Origin: Phoenix dactylifera
Lineage: Eukaryota > Streptophyta > Magnoliopsida > Arecales > Arecaceae
NCBI RefSeq assembly: GCF_009389715.1
Contig: NC_052409.1
Coordinates: 124,001-188,000 of the forward strand
Direction of reading: 5' to 3'
DNA length: 64,000 bases
The notes below the pieces were generated by a model. The model did no database searches. It was not told the DNA's origin and saw nothing but the letters and a program-made list of their open reading frames with translations. A program made the translations under genes and the position numbers. Below are positions 48,248 through 63,009 of this stretch, in pieces; the stretch's first letter is position 1; every line of letters begins with the position of its first letter.

Positions 48248-50190
48248 CTCTCTCTCTCTCTGTCTCTGTCTCTGTCTCTGCACCACTTCGGGGAGGGAAA
48301 AGAAAGAGAAAGGACCAAAAATGCGATATCTTGTTCGCCAGCCAGGCAAGAAAGGAGGGCGCGTTTGTTTGCACTCCCTCTTTCTAAAGGCAGACACAAA
48401 CACCACTGCTGTTATTCATTAAAGCTAGCCGGCGCTTCGAACCGGGGAAGGGTTTTTATAAAAGAAGGAGAATAAAAACAGAGAGAAGCGAGGATGCGAG
48501 GTGATGGGATGATCGAGCGACCTCAAAACAAATTATTGTTATTATTATTATCATTAAGGTTCGCACTCGCAGCTGCATCCTTCACGAATTCACCACCGTT
48601 GGATCATCCGCTGCTCGCTTTCGGAGCTGTGCAGACAGATGATAGAGTTTGAGATGCTTTGAGAGCTGTGCGATCCAATGGTGGATGGGTCCTCCTCTCG
48701 CTGGAAGGTACGATCGCGAACCTGTCATTGACTATTAATTAAGAAATATATAATAAAAAGTTCAGGTTAAATCTTTCCTGGGCATCCCATGCAAAACTAT
48801 CGTCTAATTTAGATTTGATAGGATAGGACTTAAGTAGAGATCCACGCAGGTGGAACCCCTTCTAGCTTTATATATTCTCGAGGCCGAGGCCGCCCTTGAT
48901 AATCTATAGGTCCAGCAAATTAAAGAACATCAAACATCCTTTTGTATGAAAGACCTAACCTGAATCCATTGGTAAGAGGAGGAATCCAATATGTTCTTCT
49001 TGGGAGGTATTCCCGCATCTTTCTATCTCAAGATGAGATGCAAAAATATTTCTTTAAGAAAACAATGTGCAATGGTTTTAATGAGAGAAGTGCGAACAAA
49101 ACAAAAGATTGTTCCAATAGATTGCTATGGGTAAACATGTCTTATTAATCCTCCCTTTTCTCTTATCGTATAAAAATCCCACTTTCCTTAATTTAGCGGT
49201 AAAGAGCTTATTTTCTTCTGGAGAATGACAGCGAAGATGACTTAAAAATGCCGGTTCATTTACCATGATTTAAGGTCAAGTATGTTCCCAAATTGAAATG
49301 ACACTGTTGAACTACTGAGATATGTTAGCACAAGAACTAGGATGATGGGCCGTCAAAAGCCACCTTGAGATGAGTAACTAACTAAGTAAAACAATACTTT
49401 TACCGTTTACATTAAATTATACTTTTTAACAAGCATAATTGGATTTCTAAGGCTACTGGATCCGTGGCTTATATTAGGAGAGACAGTCTAGTCTGCCAAG
49501 AGCTGCCTCAGATTGAACATTCAATTAGTCAGATCTTCGAACATTCATTTTCATGAATAGATCTTCTTTGCTGTTTTTTTTTTTGGATCATTCTTGAATA
49601 GATTACCTATTAGCATACCTTTCACCTTAGAGTTTCTAAATGATTAAGTTTAAACATGCCGGGGAGGGTTTAAATATTTGAGTACATACTCTGGCAAGTG
49701 GCAACCATACTCTTTGCGGTTTTCTTAAATAAAAACATGGTGGAGAGGGTTTAATTTGAGTAGGATGCTAGGTTGTGATGATTTTCTTCTTACCTTATCA
49801 AGAGGAAGCTAATATGCTACATGATATATAATCTTTTGCCGATTGCGTGTCATTCTCGGATCACTCTAGCACGCAAACCAAATGGAGGAAAAAGGTAAAC
49901 CCTCCAACCCAATGTGAAAAATAAACAAAAAAATTATTGATTATAAAGTTATTATCAAGGCGGGTAAAGCTGATGGCGATTTATACCTAGAATGGTATTA
50001 TGCAAGGTGCTGGTGGAATGCTCCTGAGATTTGGTTTGGTATATAAATTAAAAAATCCGATGAGAGAGATTGAAGAGTAGATATTTATTATTAGTGTCCT
50101 TTGAGAGTCAGTCCTTCAATATATACCATCTTACTATCTCAAAAAAAGATAAGTGGTAATTTTTTTTCTAATAATTCTTACTCACTCAAA
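48248..50190. other. Upstream region of the EDR2-like gene and intergenic DNA
   Basis: The leader next to the start codon has (CT)n/(GTCTCT)n repeats on the plus strand (48248-48279). A promoter is expected within the next few hundred bases, but no element can be fixed. The rest is AT-rich with no gene supported. Confidence 0.35.
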
Positions 50191-50194
50191 ATGA

Positions 50195-50505
50195 CCGGCC
50201 GAAATGTATTATTTTAATTTCTTAATCCTATAAATGGCTAGCCAAAATGTACTATTTAGTTTCTTGATCCTATATAAGTACCTAAAATCTATCAAGCAAA
50301 TTACCGATATGGGACTAAACACATGTCCGTACATGTCTGGCTAAGGATTCAAATATATTCAAACCTAATCACAAATAACACGATCAGCCTTTGGTCAGCC
50401 CCAATGGATCTATAGTATTAATCGAGTTTCTTGATTCTGTATAAATATCCAAGATCTATCCAGCGAATAATCGATGCAGGACTAAACACAAGTCTGCACG
50501 GATCC
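50195..50505. repeat. Diverged direct repeat, units of about 80-100 bp
   Basis: TTCTTGATCCTATATAAGTA...ATCTATCAAGCAAATTACCGAT...GGACTAAACACA and a second copy about 185 bp later (TTCTTGATTCTGTATAAATA...ATCTATCCAGCGAATAATCGAT...GGACTAAACACA) are clearly related. A further partial match precedes the first. Possibly an LTR piece. Confidence 0.55.
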
Positions 50506-51883
50506 TCGCACACACAGTCCGGATATGTAGATAGAGTAGTGAAGAAAAAAAGAGAGAACCGGCATAAAGAAAATAAAGGAGCATAAGATCTTAAATTTTA
50601 CACTTTCTGCATATTTATTTGGATGTCCTGAGGATAGAAAAGAAGAAGAAAGAAAAAACTTGCTATTTGAGACAAAACAAGAAAACAACAAATTGGATTT
50701 GCACTCTCAATTTTTGGAAAGACTAAAGAAGCCGGGGAGGAGAAATCTCGTCTCTTCATTTCTCTCGTCAACTAATCTTCGTTCAGCCACCATCTACTAT
50801 TGATTATAAATTTGCCAGTAGCGAGCTGTGCTACCAATAGCTGCCGCCCGACCGAATTGTTTGATTAGAGTCACCATGCAGTCTCACTGTGATAGAATAA
50901 TATTCACGTAACCTAATCTCTAAAGTCTCATCCACCATAGGTATAGGTACAGATCCAATGGAGACACCGAGGAGTTATATATGGTGGAGTATCATTTACT
51001 CGTGCTGGTGTTTCTCTCTCTCCCTCTCTCTCTCTCTCTTCTGTCCAATTTGTCCGAATATATATGCAATTGCAGGGCCGTACATTGGCAAATATGACTA
51101 CCTCTAAAATTTTGAACGCCTTGGCAGGAAGCAATAGTAAATGTTGGCCGAAGGAACAGCTTAATATTCTCTCAAGTCATATAGTGGAGAAAAACTTTGA
51201 AAATGCTAGTCCACAAATCTTGCCGATCAGGATGCTGGCCTTGATTTCATTTCTTCAAGGGGCCGTCTCTGTCTCTTACCAGACAATGCCTAAAGAGACA
51301 TAAAGGAGTGGGAGGGACTAGGAGGATATCTTCCAGTATAAATTTTCTAAACTAATGCATTAAACAGCTTGGTAGGCTTGACCCGTCAGGCCACCCAATT
51401 GGTTTTCAATTGCAATTATGCAGAACCTTTTCAATCTGCGGTAGGTGAAAATTTGACTCCCAGCTGGCATCTTCATGTTGGCATCTGGCTTGGAAGCACC
51501 ATCCACCTCATCGAATTGCAGACGCCCCGATAAGTGGCACTAATGTGGGGATGATGACATTCTACCACATGAAAGCCATGCATGAATTCTTCTCGTGAGG
51601 CTTCTTCCCCACTTTTTTAGCTCGTTCCTTGAATTATCATTGGTCTACATGTCGTTCCTTATTACTTAAATATTATATGGGTATATGGGTCAAACTCGTA
51701 ACCTTCCGGTCCTTGACATTTCTTGCTTCTTCTGCTTCTTGTTTCTCTTTTTCTTTTCTTTTTCTTCTCACCTTACCGATTATTGCAGAACCGAAATTTT
51801 TCTCAACTTGATAGGGAGAACTAAAGGAAAACGAGCCATCCGGTCATATTTTGTAATTAATGGTAGAAGACATACCATTCTAA
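50506..51883. other. Intergenic DNA, no supported gene
   Basis: A short (CT)n tract lies near 51014-51040. Open frames such as 51064-51303 lack recognisable domains. Confidence 0.35.
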
Positions 51884-52015
51884 CGATCAAGGTTTTTTTT
51901 TTTTTTTTGATACTACGGGAGGCAAGAGCCACCCAAAACTTTGCTATAAGAATTGGTAATTACAGAAAAGATGTGTTACAAGAAATTGGCAACTGCAGGT
52001 GTCAGGCGATCAAGG
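51884..52015 (-). mobile_element. 5'-truncated L1 tail with target-site duplication
   Basis: A poly-T run (51893-51908, the reverse of a poly-A tail) is followed by GATACTACGGGAGGCAAGAG and CCACCCAAAACTTTGC, matching the reversed 3' end of plant L1 elements. The insert is bracketed by CGATCAAGG at 51884-51892 and 52007-52015, extendable into the T run. Insert size is about 114 bp. Confidence 0.75.
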
Positions 52016-53527
<1,512 letters not shown>

Positions 53528-54225
53528 TGTGCATGCATGCATGTATATATTTGTATGCCCAACGCAGCCCGTGGTGGGGTTGATATTTGTCTTCTTGACT
53601 CTCTACCTGCACAAATGTTCCCTAATCTGATTCATAAATCTTGGTTCTTGCTAATTTCAGATCTGCTCGAGAGAGAGAATTATTTAAGATAGAGCTTGGG
53701 GGATTTCGCATGAACATAATTAGGAATACAAAACTGATATATAATTAATGATGGTGAAATCAACGACACCATGATGACAATATAGAAAGTTATGTTTATT
53801 TATATGGAAGAAAAATATCATTTGCAAACATGATAATTTGGTATTATCTTCATAGAATAGATCTTCAAATGAGAGGAAAGATAAGCCATGCTCTCACAAA
53901 TTAACACTAATTTTTAAAATAATAATCCAAAATTGTTTCCTGCACCACAATTATCCTACAAAAACCTTTAAAATTGATATATATAATTCTTCCAAGCCCG
54001 GCTGAAATATTCCAAGGTTCAGGAGTTTGATAGTTTTCTGGTTATCTGTTGCTCTTTTTAGAAGTTCAAGTGATAAAAAGAATATTAGAGTCAAAGATCA
54101 TGCAGTCAAAATCACCTGTGTCATTTACCCATGTCATAGATTGTGAGTTGGAAGAAATATCTGTCATGTTGATGAAAATGATGGTTTTGACGATATTTAA
54201 TATGGATAGCAATTCAACATACTAC
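53528..54225. other. Intergenic DNA
   Basis: AT-rich; nothing recognisable except that the right end runs into the copia remnant. Confidence 0.3.
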
Positions 54226-55060
54226 TCTAGCATGAGATGGGGCACAATAGATGGGCCAAGAGGATTTTCACTATTGGCAATATAATTTGTAGTAGGAGTA
54301 AGGGTTTTGGTTCCTCTACGGTAGTTCGGATAGCCATGTGATCTGTAACAAGTGTCATATGTATGACCAAAATTATTGCAATAAGCATAGTGTAGTCGTC
54401 CTTGACCACCACGACCTTCATGACCATGACTTCTTCATTGGTTATCGGGGTAACTAGAATCGTGCTTGTCAAAACTTGAAAGAGCCATTGCAACGCCTTA
54501 AAGAGACTGCATTGGTTTGACTTGTAATGCCTTATATATATTTTTTTTTTGCAAAATCAGAGAAAAAGTTTTTACTTACTATAGGTAGTGGCTCCATAGT
54601 GAGTATTTGTCTTCGAACAGTTGAAAAGGAGTCATCGAGCCCTATAAGAAATTAAAAAAAACCTTTTCATCTTGAGGGTTTCAGTTCAACTCTTTCATTG
54701 CACTGTAGGTGAAGTAGAAAATGGATATAGATCATTGATTTCATCCCAATATGCTTTGAGTGTGGTAAAATAAGAAGTAACAAAAGATTAATCTTGAATA
54801 TGTATTGAGATATCTCGCTTGATACAATAACTTTTGGCAGGTTTATTATAAAAAAAAAGCGCTTCTCCAAATCTTTCTATGCCTCTTTGCAGTTTCAAAA
54901 TAGACTATACTGCTCACAAGATCTTTTGAACTACATTCTGAAGCCAGAAAAGTACCATGGTGTTGCAACATTGCTATCCATCAAGTGTTGCTGAACTTTT
55001 TTGTCAAAATTCTCAACCCCTCTTTCTTGTTCTCCTATTATCCTTCTAGCATTGATACTA
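54226..55060 (-). mobile_element. Ty1/copia gag remnant
   Basis: On the minus strand one reads TAKEAWKDLEKRF, then, in a shifted frame, YFTTLKAYWDEINDLYPFST, and farther on a zinc-knuckle region AYCNNFGHTYDTCYRSHGYP. These are in the order of a copia Gag (UBN2-type domain followed by the CCHC knuckle). The first knuckle cysteine appears replaced, and frames break several times, so it is inactive. Confidence 0.75.
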
Positions 55061-56810
55061 TGAGAAATTTGTATTGAAAATATGATTTGAATTGCTTATA
55101 TTGTTCATAGCATTGGTGCACTTTATATACAAGTTGAGCCTTTAGATAAAATAGAATATAATAATAAAATTTTATGATTATGAAAAAGATACTAGGAACT
55201 AGATATAGTATAATATAATGGTAAAATTCTATGATTTGGTATAAATACTAAATTTGAATATAATAATCCGATTTCATAATTTTTTGAAATTGATCTGAGC
55301 TGATATACCAAGATTTATGCAAATAATATGTGACAGCTATGAAATCTAACATAGTATATATACCATATAGGCGAGATTGTGCATAGTTCTAAGCGGATAT
55401 ACTAAGATTGTGCATGAAGTATGTGACAGCTGTGATATCAAATATTATACATAGTATGATAAATAAAATTGTGCATGACAACTATAATAAAATCAACCTC
55501 ACATTTCTGTTGCCCACACCGATGCAAGGAAAGAAAAAAAATTGAGTCCACCAATGGAACCGTGGCTACTGTTTCTCCAGGATGGCTGAGGGCTGTGAGG
55601 AAGTCTTGATTGCCCACTATAGTCTATAGCCTCCATCGGATGTATTTTTTAAGAAGCAGAAACAGCCACAGATTGCGAGGCCAACGTGGTGAGAACTACA
55701 CCGAACTAGGCTAGGGTCCAGTGGTTGCAACCTTCCAGGTGGAAGGAGGTTTTGGAGATGACGCCTTGGATGCCATGCCACAGGCAATTTTCATTGATTG
55801 TGCTTCCGTTGTTAAAAAGAAAAAGGGGGAAAAAAAGAGAAAGGAAGAAGTGAAAACTGCAGACGAATCCTACCTATGGGCTGATGAACTGTCAAGCGAA
55901 CATTCTTCACGTCGGTATATTGCTGTGAAACAAATGCAGGATAGTTTGTCCCTTTTTTTAAAAAGAGGGAAAAATAAAGCGAACAAAGTTAGCAGCTTAT
56001 TCAATAGCTATCAAAACTCATATTGAAACGTTTTTTTTTTGTTGAAAATATGATAAATCTAGCAGATCCTGCTGATCATCCATGGATCCAAAATCTATGG
56101 CTGTTCTCTAGTAGGATCGAACCTGAGTCTACCAAGTAAATTATCCAATCTGATAGATATATATATATATATATATATCAGATTGGATGTATTTATATGA
56201 ATCCAATATATCGGTAGCCTAAAGGCCGACTAATTAAGTCCAACAACAAAGACCGGCAAAGGAATTCTAAAGCAGCAAATGATGGGTTAAGAAGATCCAC
56301 ACTTTTCTGATCATAAAGTAGTGGACGGAGGGTGAAAGCAAGAAATGATTTTCTTGTTTTTTTTTTTTTGGATTGAAAAGAGGCATTAGCCACCCAAGTT
56401 ATTAAAAGAAGAAAGCAAGGAATGATGAACAATTAATAAGAGAATGAGATATTTTCTCAAAAAAAAGGGGGTGGGGGGAGAATGAGATGGAGACCAATAA
56501 ATATAACAGGAATTAAATATAATCCACTTTTGGCTGCATTGATGAAGAAATACCCTTTATTCCAGGGTCTTCAGAAACCAGGAGCAAGAATTAGAAAATG
56601 AGTTATCCCATTTTCGACCAAACAATGTTCTAGCAGTACACAGTATTGAAGACCGCAACATGTCCTGCCATTCTTTCTCCTGACAAGCTCTTGCCATCTA
56701 AATACAATTACATTTCCCCATCCTAAAAACAGAAACAAGAAATAAGAGTTGTACTAAAAAAATACATCATGTACCTTTTACGGTGAAAAAAAATCAAAAA
56801 AATTGCTAAC
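55061..56810. other. Intergenic DNA with a second L1-like tail
   Basis: 55080-55500 is AT-rich with repeated TTTGATATCACAGCTGTCAC-like words. Near 56357-56410 a poly-T run is followed by GGATTGAAAAGAGGCATTAG and CCACCCAAGTTATTAAAAG, the same L1-end signature as at 51893. An (AT)n run lies near 56157-56178. No gene is supported; the 101-codon frame at 55721-56026 lacks recognisable motifs. Confidence 0.45.
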
Positions 56811-59800
56811 TCAGAATTTTGTGCATTTCCTCGGCAATCCAGTGCTATGATCAACAGCGACAATCTCTGCTTCGTCGCAGCTGATCACATCCTGTCTGAG
56901 CTTCGCCCCTGCTGCCTTGAGGCCTTTCAAAGAGACTGCTTGGTTGAACAAGTTTAGTACTGGTAACTTGGAAGCTGGAGGCAACTTCCCAGCCGGCAAG
57001 AGCCTTGTGAAATCCTCCTTCATCAATGGCACCTCGAAGTCTACTTTGACATGCTTCACCACATTGTCCTTCGCACGAATGTGTGCACCAGGCTCCATGT
57101 GGTTCGTTGAAAAGCTTGCTTGGTTGGGGAAGTTGGGATACAAACTAACGTAACCTCTCAGGTACATCATGTCAATGAGAAACTTCTTCCATGAGGCTTG
57201 CCACCCGTTAGTCCTGGACTTTGGAATTTGAACTGGATTCTGCTTAGCATCTTCGGTGAACCTTGAGTTCATGTAAGCGTAGAACTCTCTCCAGTGCTTT
57301 GGGAAGAATACCGCCCCCCAACTGCAGGGGAGCTGGTGGAGATATGGTGTGTTGGGATGGCTATTCTTGAAGAACTCGGTTGCATTCCATTTGGGTCTTT
57401 CTTTTACCACCTCGATGAGGCGCGGAGTGTATAGAGAGATGGAAGAGAGCTCCGGCAGAGAGACTTGGGGGTCATAGTGGTAGGCCAAGAGTGCGTACTT
57501 GATCCAAAGGTAGTAGTAAGGAGAGACCTCGATGTCATCTTCTAGCAGGAGTCCGAAGTCGTCATCAGAGGATGGGTAAAAGCTCTCACTCACAGCTCGA
57601 ATCAGCCCACCTTGGATGATACGCCTCCGTATGAATTTTGGTCCCTGCGCCCATTCTAAGGATCCAACAATCTTGAGAGTGGCCTCATCAACCTTGCCGT
57701 CCATGTTGAAACTCAGAGGGACCTCATCGCCGAGATAGTAGGCATTCTGGAGAGAACGAAGAAGTCTCTGGAGAGAAGATGCGCGGTTTTGGGTGATGAT
57801 GTTCACAGAGATTCGCATCCGATTCCAATCTGCAGGAAATACAAACTTAATTGCTTGATTCCACCAAAAGTCAATATTTTAAAAAAAAAAAGCGAGACAA
57901 TTACTGACTGTGCTGTATCTATCGGTCTATTGTGAGAAGAGCTTCTACAGAGCTACTATAAAACCACAATTCTCTAGCAGAGGGAAAAGGCTGAGCATCT
58001 TTCAGTCACCTTATGAAATCATATATCATTAAAAAAATATATAAAAAAAAATAATGCAATCATAGAAGTGAGATAAGATAGTAGAGGAAAAAAGAATTTC
58101 AGATTAAAAAGGAAAAAAGAAAAAGAAAAGAAATAAAGTGTCCTGCCAAACTTCTAGAATTCTATGGTGTTTCTGAAAAATCAAGTTTGCTGGTGCTCGA
58201 GCAGGCAAACAATCAAGTTTGAAAGTCTCAATGCCTAGAACTCTAGAACTTCTACTGTGTCTCTATTCCACATGTACAATAATTTAAAATGAGTCTTAAT
58301 GTAATAATGTGTCACTGGCCAGAGAATAGATTCCTTACTGGGCAATGCCGTTGGTCGTAAATTTGCCATCCAGAGGACCTTGGGAATGACAGGTCTAGGC
58401 AAAAGAACCAGTGCAGTGCGATTTATACTGCTTTCAGCTGCCATCTTTAGCGCGTTCTTTATATTTATATCAATATCAGCAACTGTGATCAGCAGACTGG
58501 GGTTGTGAATTTTGATAAGTCCTTTCATGCTGGAGTAGACTGCTTGCAACACTGGGACCTCTGAGTTTGATACTCCTGAAATTGCTCCAGTCCCCAAATC
58601 AAAGATCTTGAATCGCCTTTCCTTGCAGACAATCTTTGGCCACTTAAGAGCAGTCGCAGCTTCTTCACAAGGACAAAAACCACCACCAGAAACAGCAATA
58701 TAGGCCTTCCTCCCCACAGTTGAACGGAATTTTTCGAGAAGAGGAGCGAGGGCCCTCACTTCATCAAGAGAATGAGCATAGAAGAGAGCATCTATTTTCT
58801 GAGGGTACATTGCTGCCCACTGGGTAACATAACCACTAGAGAGGGCCCGCCACCATTGATCATCTCGGACCTGGACAATGTCCTTGAAAATTACTGTGGT
58901 CTCAGAGACATACGCAAGCCTATGCTCGCTGTCTCCCCATGTTTCCTTGTCATTTGGATCAACAGGCAACACAAACGAGCCGGCATTTCTGTACTTCTGA
59001 AGCTGATAGCTGCAACATTTGACATGAGATATCAAAATAAGATCCGTATATGTCACGAATCTTTGTAATGACCAATAAAATAACCTAACAAGAATAAGCA
59101 TGGTAGCAAATCTATAAGTGGCCATAATGTGCACTTTACAAATGGTCGCTACTGTGCAATAATTGATGCTCGTTGGATAGGTGACATGCACCAAGCATAC
59201 ATCTTATGGAGCAGCAGAAATTCAAGTGTATCTCCACTGCTAATTCATAGTAATGTCTTGTAGATGATACTATAGAAGTACTCAAGAAAAGCAAACAGGG
59301 TGAAATTGCTATTTTGGTTGCAGAAATTTGTTAGTTTGTTCCTTTAATTATTATGATACGGTACCTACATAATTTGAAGCTGAAATGGAAATCACAAGAT
59401 ACCTAAGAAATTAATCAATTTTCTGGGCTCCGCAATTTGCTTGATGAAAAGAAATGGAGAGACAAATTATCATAAAAGTAAAATTTAACTGATCGCTTAC
59501 CTGAGATGCAGATCCTCACCAGTCATAAAGGTGAAGGGGGTCTCTATAAACAATGCCTTAACAAGTTCTGCAGATAGGAACCATGAACTTGACAAGAAGT
59601 CCACCTGCACGATTCTCTCAACAGTGATGTCATAGGCAGGATCGGGCAAATACAACCCTGCCTCCTTCGACCGGAACTTTCTATAACTTGGAAAAGTGAA
59701 GTCCTTCTGCCTGAAAGGTAAAATTCTTCCAATACTCCCCAAAACAGAATTCTTGTACTTCTCTGTCCCTCCTACATGAGCCAAGATCTCTAGCATCTTC

Positions 59801-60585
59801 TTCCCAGGGATCATATCATCATCGAGAATATAAACAAAATCAGCTTCTGTCTGCAGGGCCATCTGAAACCTTCCATAATACTTGAAATCATATCCTGAAC
59901 TGATGAAGCTAATCCTTGGATGATTGTAACTCTCAACAATTCTCTTCAGGGAGAGCTCATTGGGACTCCCAAAAGAAAGGACCCAGACATGGTGGAAAGG
60001 CAATGTCTGATTTAGCAGCGAATCAAGCTGAGCACAAAGTGTTTTCCTCTTGAAATGGTTCAAAATTACAGTAATCTTCGGTACGTTAGGACCACGCGGA
60101 CTCCATTTGGATTCCATCCTCATGAGCTCAGCAAGTGTTTCAGTCCCCGAGTTTTTCTTCTGAAACTCCAATACTTCATCGTAAAGCTCCCTCTTGAGCC
60201 TTATCATTAGCGCATCATCTGATTTCTTCTGGAAGAAATCAATCCGCTCATGATCACACACCGCAGAAGGGGAGATAATGATAGGGTTTTCTTGCATGGT
60301 TGAGAGCGTGTGGGGCTGTGCAATGAATTGTTTCCATTGTTGAGCAATGCGGGTGGCCCATGAGAAGTCTGGTTTGGTGCGTAGATCTACAGAAGGGCTC
60401 ATGTAGTAGAGAAGAAAGGTAGCATACAGTGCAAAGGCAAATTGAAGACAGGTGAGGGCAGCAACTAGGCGAGAAGAAGCAATCTTAGGAGCCCTCATCT
60501 TATTAGCTTTTCCAGCAACATAATCGTTGATCATCCCTTCCAAGTAGTCCCCACTTCTCATACTCGTACTCCGAAATAAACCCAT
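56811..60585 (-). CDS. Plant family 2-like glycosyltransferase, membrane-anchored, 924 aa, three exons
   Basis: Exons on the minus strand: 60585-59501, 59009-58339 and 57829-56811; all borders are GT/AG and the 2775 nt join in one frame. A membrane segment at about residues 41-62 (LTCLQFAFALYATFLLYY) after a basic head gives a type II, probably Golgi, topology. The first GT-A-like half has VPKITVILNHFKRKTL at about 168, GRFQMAL, and an acidic triad YILDDDMIP (255-257). The middle carries a long region including RAYVSETTVIFKD-type sequence and TGEDLHL. The third exon starts a second GT-A-like half (ISVNIITQNRASSLQRLLRS) with FGLLLEDDIEVSP (about 682-684). I recall similar Arabidopsis proteins (At5g60700 type) annotated only as family 2-like glycosyltransferase; substrate unknown. 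No frame damage is seen. The start codon lies about 30 nt after a splice acceptor in the leader. Confidence 0.9.
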
Positions 60586-61435
60586 CAGAGGAGTTCGGGT
60601 GCAAAAGAAGATCTGAAGAAAAGCTTAAATTTAGTGAAACCAACACTTAGCAAACATCGAGATGCAAATATAAAAGTCGCTACAAATTTATACATATCCC
60701 TATCCAAACTGAATATAGGGATAGGAAAATGAGAACTGATGAACAACAAAATGATTCGTTAAATTTGGGCGCACAAGAAAAGTACAAAAGGAGATGAAAC
60801 TAGCCAACTGATCTCTCTTGATTTTCTAGGTAATGATAAGACCAGGATCGAAAATTTAGGTTTCCTAATCCGTGTAAGTGACTGTATAGTCTTTGCTATT
60901 CCCTTGTTAAGATTTCTTTAGAGCAATGATCATTATTAAGGAAGATAGACAAACTTAATTCTCCAAAAAAAAAATTTCCCGATATTTGAGAGGCAATGAG
61001 AATCTTTTAAGCAAGAAAGTCTGTCATGCAAAAATAAGAATCCAGCAATGAAACGTTGTAAAAGGAACACATGCTTTAATGATGTGTTCAAGACATGATT
61101 AGCCCAAATAATACCCCTTAAACAAAGAGGCTATGTAAAGGGTGGAGAGATTAGGAGATGAAAAGAACAAAGCTCAAAGTAGGCACCTGATAAATAAACG
61201 AGAAGCTGATGAATATGAGACACAATTGAAGAAATGCAACCAGTAACCAACTAATAGAAGTAAATGCACACCAAAAACACGGAGTAAGAAGAGGAAGAAG
61301 AAGAAGTATTTACCTCAACAAGTCAAGACCAGAAGTCCACCTAAAGATTACAGAGATAACTCCCAAAGCTGGCGTTCATTTACGTCTCCCTTGCACCAAA
61401 TTGAAATGAGAGTTCGGCAACCGTTGGTGGTGACT
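60586..61435 (-). other. 5' untranslated region of the glycosyltransferase gene, with intron
   Basis: On the minus strand, TTTTCTTCAG/ATCTTC lies just upstream of the start codon and is a clear acceptor. TTGTTGAG/GTAAATAC near 61315 is a clear donor, and CATTTTCAG/ATAGTC near 61435 another acceptor. A non-coding exon at about 61435-61315 therefore probably joins the coding exon, with at least one more leader exon farther upstream. Confidence 0.5.
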
Positions 61436-62957
61436 ATCTGAAAATGTAATGGAAATTAAGCCTCTTGATATTTATGTCCCAACTATTAGAACTAAACAGA
61501 AAACAGTTATAATAGGCATAAAATGAAGGTGAAAAAGGGAGTCCAGAGGAGATACAACAGAGAGAAGAACCCGACGAACTAATCAACGGTTTATGCAAAG
61601 ACCCTAGAGATGGATTTCGAGCAAATGTTCTTTAGAAACACGACCAGGTTATAAAGCCAAAAGGAACACAGCAGGGGGAGAGCTAAAAACCGCAAGAGAA
61701 TCGAATTGATTGAGCTTACAACTCAATTTGGGTAGAACCCTTGCCACCTCAAGTGATTGGAAGCAGCTGATGAACGAACCAACGAGGACTTAAAAGTAAA
61801 GAACAAGATGAAAGCTTTTGTATCAAAAACTGAAATAAATACAACAAAAGAGCTCAAAAGCCAAGAGACTCACACGAAGGAGAGGGTGTATGAGAGTTTG
61901 CGGAGCAATGGATCATGTGCGAAAGGTTATATAGCTACCAGCAGGATTTCTTTCTCTTCTCTTTCGGTCCAAAGAAAAATAATAAAGATATGGGAAACAC
62001 CATGAGGAGTGCAACAAGAGGTGGGTCACATGGGATGAACCATGAATAAAGAGGGCTGAGGTGTTACCTTCACAACTTCGCATACGTTTGCCCACGTCCG
62101 ACGACACCATTAAAAGCCGGTTTTGGAGGCGACGAATGAGGGGGGAGGGGAGAAACGACACACAAAATGCCTCCCCGCCCTGTGCTCTCGCTTCAAATCC
62201 GGCTCTTCTTTTCTCCTTATTCCAGGAACAAAAGATCTCCCCTTTTTTTCAATTTCTTTCTCTCAGTTCAGTTGGGAAAATGTATCTAGAAAAATCCTAA
62301 CTTTCTTGCCTTCTTGAAATTGGATAGACGTATTGCAGAATAAAAGTTGAAAAGCTTGTTCGAAAACCAACCAACTAATAAAAACAAAGAAAACTGATTT
62401 CTTTACCTTCGGAAATGGGAAGAGAACTGAACAAAAGTTTTTTTTTTAAAAAAAGAAAGAAAAGAAACCGACACAGTGTAATATAAAAAAATGAACTGAT
62501 CAAATAGGTTTTAAAATAGAGTCAAAACCCTAACAAGAGGAAACCCTTAACAAAACCCTGCTTGCTCGAACCCCAAAACGCCTTAACTTCGTCACCCGGA
62601 TCCCAAGAACCCAACCTCGTGGATTCCCGGAAGAATCGGCATTCCCGGAAGAATCGGCTTCCCACGCCGCCGCTGAGAAAGATTAAACCCGAAGGCTGTC
62701 CTCTGAGGTTTCAAAACTTGAAAATAAAGATTGTTTTTTTTGGTTTTCAAGAAGAGAGATAGGGAAGCAGAGCAAGCAGAGAAGGTAAGCTAAATCCGTA
62801 AGAGGCCACCGCGATTGATGGATCTGAGTTCTCGTGCGGTGCTGCAGAGGTGGAAAATATTTCAGTAAAGGTGGAGTCGTTAAGGCCATATAAATAGAGC
62901 TCCGGAGAAAAATGCTGCCTTTGACTTGCAATCTCTGTTATATACCGTAAAATATTA

Positions 62958-63009
<52 letters not shown>

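Noticed and set aside
58235..59194. Separate 319-codon gene on the minus strand
   Set aside because: Its upstream 60 codons are intron sequence; splicing at 59009 and 58339 joins it in frame to the flanking glycosyltransferase exons.
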